A DNA stretch of 7,924 nucleotides from an uncultured Flammeovirgaceae bacterium (GTDB lineage Bacteria; Bacteroidota; Bacteroidia; Cytophagales; Cyclobacteriaceae), in NCBI GenBank assembly GCA_946886805.1, contig CAMPJM010000173.1, forward strand, positions 1-7,924, in the 5' to 3' direction. Positions 5,865 to 7,924 of the stretch are shown piece after piece. Made by a program: the position numbers and the translations under genes. The notes under the pieces were generated by a model, which made no database searches, had not been told where the DNA came from, and worked only from the letters and a program-made list of their open reading frames with translations. Each line of letters starts with the position of its first letter. Position 1 is the first letter of the stretch.

Positions 5865-7394
5865 ATGAGCAATATGGAATGCGTTTTAACAATCGAAATA
5901 GGCACCAATGCAGTAAGAGTCATGGCTTTTGACTTGTATGGAGGTGTCATAGGATCATCCAAAGGATCATACCCGACTTTTCATACGGAACCCGATTTTA
6001 GTGAGCAGGACCCTGATCAGATGTTTATTACCATGCTTTATGTGTTGAAAAACTTGTTGACGGAAAAAATTCATGCCAAGAATTATAAAGTGATTTCTAT
6101 TTGCTTTAGTGCTTCCATGCACAGTGTTCTCCCAATTGATAAAAGTGGCGCTCCATTAGGCAACGCTATCACCTGGGCCGACAACCGAGGAAAAAAAGAG
6201 GCCCAGGAATTAAAAAATTCTGCGCTAGGTGACAAAATTTATGATGCAACAGGCACACCTATTCATCCAATGTCTCCATTAATTAAAATTACGTGGTTGA
6301 GTAGGCATGATCCGGAACGATTTAAAAAAACATACAAGTTTCTTTCTATCAAAAGCTATATAATTCAACAACTTACTAATGAATACTTGCTCGACTACAG
6401 CCTGGCCTCAGCCACAGGATTGCTAAATAGTTATACTATGAAGTGGGAAGATGATGCGCTCCATCACGCAGGAATTACTTCAGATAAATTGCCGGACCTG
6501 GTTTCTGTGTTTCATTCTTCAGGAAAGCTAAGACGGAAATATCAAAAATTATTGGGTTTATCTGATAGTGCCAAAATCATAGTTGGTTCCAGCGATGGTT
6601 GTCTCGCAACTTTAGGTGGAGGCGTCTGGGAGGAAGGGAAAGCCACAATTACGGTTGAAGACAGTGGTGCTGTAAGGGTGGTTGGAAAAGAGAGATTGAA
6701 AGATAAAAAACGACGGTTTTTCAATTATCTGTTAACAGAAGGGTATTATGTGTCCGGTGGACCGACAAATAATGGTGGTGTTATCTTTGAGTGGTTCGCT
6801 AATCAGTTCGGCGATTTCAAAAGTCCTTATGATGTCGAATATACTATGGAAACCCTTGTGAAGGAAGCAACGACGGCTGCAACGGGATCAGAAGGGCTTA
6901 TATTTCTTCCGTATCTCCTTGGAGAAAGGGCGCCTATATGGAATGCAAATGCAAGAGGAAGTTATTTTGGTATAAATATTAAACATGAAAGGCACCATTT
7001 TGTAAGGGCTACCTTAGAGGGTATAATATATGAAATTTATAGCATCGGTAAAACACTGCAGGAACATGTTAACATCAACTCACTTACCACGAATGGAAGC
7101 TTTTCATCCATACCTTTTTGTACACAGATGCTTGCTGATATTTTCAATAAACCGGTAAGCACTGGCAGCAATGCAGACAGCATTGCGCAGGGAGCATTTT
7201 TATTAAGCGCTATAGATTTGAATATTTACAAGAATCTTGAAGAAGCGGCGCGTTCCGTTGTCTTGTCTACCACTTACCAGCCTCACAAATATGATCACGC
7301 TGTTTATCAGAAATTCTTCAATATTTTTGAAAGACTGACCTCTAAATTAAGTGAGGAGTTTGAAGACTTAGCCAATTTACAAAACCAACAGTAG
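5865..7394 (+). CDS. gntK: FGGY-family carbohydrate kinase, gluconokinase-like
   Basis: This ATP-dependent sugar kinase most likely phosphorylates gluconate to 6-phosphogluconate. At 509 aa it has the normal FGGY length. The N-terminal domain shows the phosphate-binding turn TIEIGTNAVRVMAFD, AITWADNRG near 101-109 and TGTPIHPMSPLIKITWL near 129-145, the last being characteristic of FGGY gluconokinases. The C-terminal domain begins near 238 with IIVGSSDGCLATLGGG, where Asp244 is the likely catalytic base, followed by SGGPTNNGG (297-305) and FLPYLLGERAPIWN. Two departures are visible. Glu11 sits where the family usually has Asp (I-D-I-G-T). The usual S-G-G-F/x-R-S segment near 408-416 reads TTNGSFSSI. 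ATG at 5865 lies 2 bases after the regulator's stop, suggesting translational coupling; an in-frame ATG at 5874 is the alternative start. Xylulose or another polyol or sugar could be the true substrate, but the HPMSPL motif favours gluconate. Confidence 0.85.
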   Translation: MSNMECVLTIEIGTNAVRVMAFDLYGGVIGSSKGSYPTFHTEPDFSEQDPDQMFITMLYVLKNLLTEKIHAKNYKVISICFSASMHSVLPIDKSGAPLGNAITWADNRGKKEAQELKNSALGDKIYDATGTPIHPMSPLIKITWLSRHDPERFKKTYKFLSIKSYIIQQLTNEYLLDYSLASATGLLNSYTMKWEDDALHHAGITSDKLPDLVSVFHSSGKLRRKYQKLLGLSDSAKIIVGSSDGCLATLGGGVWEEGKATITVEDSGAVRVVGKERLKDKKRRFFNYLLTEGYYVSGGPTNNGGVIFEWFANQFGDFKSPYDVEYTMETLVKEATTAATGSEGLIFLPYLLGERAPIWNANARGSYFGINIKHERHHFVRATLEGIIYEIYSIGKTLQEHVNINSLTTNGSFSSIPFCTQMLADIFNKPVSTGSNADSIAQGAFLLSAIDLNIYKNLEEAARSVVLSTTYQPHKYDHAVYQKFFNIFERLTSKLSEEFEDLANLQNQQ

Positions 7395-7511
7395 GTTAAA
7401 GAATACAACGGGAAGGTGAATACAGAAGATATATGAATTTCCAGAAGCCCTGTTATTTTGCAGATTTATGAATTTGTCGATTTTGAGGATGGTCCAATTG
7501 ATCTCGAATGC

Positions 7512-7577
7512 GTTTGAAGCAAAACATTTCAGTTCTATTCCTTTTCTAAAAAAAATAGGAATTAACCGCTTTCAAAC
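7512..7577. repeat. nested inverted repeats downstream of the kinase
   Basis: GTTTGAAGC (7512-7520) pairs with GCTTTCAAAC (7568-7577) with one bulged base. Inside that, ATTCCT (7537-7542) pairs with AGGAAT (7557-7562) around an A/T-rich 14-nt loop. Together they could form a two-tier hairpin, perhaps a terminator-like element or a small structured RNA. The internal loop is asymmetric (16 against 5 bases) and no T-run follows, so the case is weak. Confidence 0.3.
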
Positions 7578-7642
7578 CACTGCACTTTTCCTACTTAGCA
7601 TACTGAGACATTTATCCGGAAAAGGAGATAGGAGCAAAAGCT

Positions 7643-7908
7643 TCATCCTTTCCTACGGTTGGTTCTCCTGATAAAAATTATGTAAGTATTCTTATCTCGA
7701 ATGCTTTCAGCCCTGGCTATGACTTTATCCATTGTCAAGCTTTTATTGCAGCCTCTAGTATTGCATTAGTTCAAGCTTTCTGAAACTGCGTTTACTCCCT
7801 CGTTTGGCGTAGCGACTCTTACAAAACGAAGATTTTTAGTTTTAAAATCCAGTGGTATACCTTCAACTCATCTGTATAAAAATCAACGGCGGCTTTTATT
7901 GGAAGAAC
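7643..7908 (-). pseudogene. possible decayed gene on the minus strand (protein-like fragments in shifted frames)
   Basis: Read on the minus strand, 7908-7819 gives VLPIKAAVDFYTDELK and then continues better in a neighbouring frame from 7867. That frame contains EGIPLDFKTKNLRFVRVATP and NEGVNAVSESLN before a TAA at 7766-7768. The same frame resumes and runs to a TGA at 7643-7645 (MDKVIARAESIRDKNTYIIF from the ATG at 7730-7732). The composition is more protein-like than chance A/T-rich DNA. FYTDELKG faintly recalls the start of glyoxalase/VOC proteins, which is only an impression. At least one frameshift and one stop would be needed, so this would be a broken gene convergent with the kinase. 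Chance open frames remain a fair alternative. Confidence 0.2.
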
Positions 7909-7924
7909 TTATAAGTAGTATTTA

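Larger units (their letters stand above)
7395..7924. other. 530-bp region without a convincing intact gene
   Basis: From the kinase stop to the right edge no reading frame looks like a complete gene. The longest ATG-started + strand frame, 7468-7671 (67 codons), has no Shine-Dalgarno sequence and no recognisable family. Another + strand frame is open from about 7610 to a TGA near 7786 but has no start. The 11-mer ATCTCGAATGC appears at 7501-7511 and 7694-7704, and TCAAGCTTT occurs twice between 7735 and 7780. No T-rich terminator hairpin follows the kinase. The region looks like intergenic DNA or the remains of a gene. Confidence 0.5.

Noticed and set aside
7468..7671. 67-codon + strand frame as a real gene
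   Set aside because: No Shine-Dalgarno sequence, no recognisable domain, and it overlaps the inverted repeats. The hydrophobic appearance comes from A/T-rich codons.

Overview
The window reads as a sugar-acid catabolism locus from a Bacteroidota-like bacterium. The lineage is inferred from moderate-to-low GC, A/T-rich start regions that mostly lack a Shine-Dalgarno sequence, and the flavour of the proteins. I could not test it by search. All five clear genes lie on the + strand. No tRNA, rRNA, CRISPR array, insertion sequence or phage gene was seen.

Layout. (1) 2-1180 is a GntP-family sugar-acid permease whose N-terminus lies off the left edge. (2) 1181-1392 is a 212-bp gap holding an 8-bp perfect inverted repeat inside a possible 19-codon leader ORF. 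(3) 1393-2973 is an alpha-ketoglutaric semialdehyde (2,5-dioxopentanoate) dehydrogenase. (4) 3006-4727 is an IlvD/EDD-family sugar-acid dehydratase of the pentonate (L-arabinonate type) clade. (5) 4728-4971 is a 244-bp gap with a 22-bp-spaced TTGGAAC direct repeat and an unexplained open frame. (6) 4972-5862 is an AraC-family regulator. (7) 5865-7394 is an FGGY-family gluconokinase-like sugar kinase, two bases after the regulator. (8) 7395-7924 has no convincing intact gene. It holds nested inverted repeats and minus-strand protein-like fragments that could be a decayed gene.

How the genes fit together. The permease would import an aldonate. The dehydratase would convert a pentonate to 2-keto-3-deoxypentonate. 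A second dehydratase, not in this window, would make alpha-ketoglutaric semialdehyde. The dehydrogenase would oxidise that to 2-oxoglutarate for the TCA cycle, which is a Weimberg-type non-phosphorylating route. The kinase does not belong to that route. Its closest family resemblance is to gluconokinase, giving 6-phosphogluconate, so the locus may handle both pentonates and gluconate under one AraC-type regulator.

The core is a recognisable pathway rather than a wholly new system. The points most worth a second look are the possible leader ORF and inverted repeat ahead of the dehydrogenase, the GGAAC-type motifs shared by the two regulatory gaps, the atypical residues in the kinase, and the debris-like right end.
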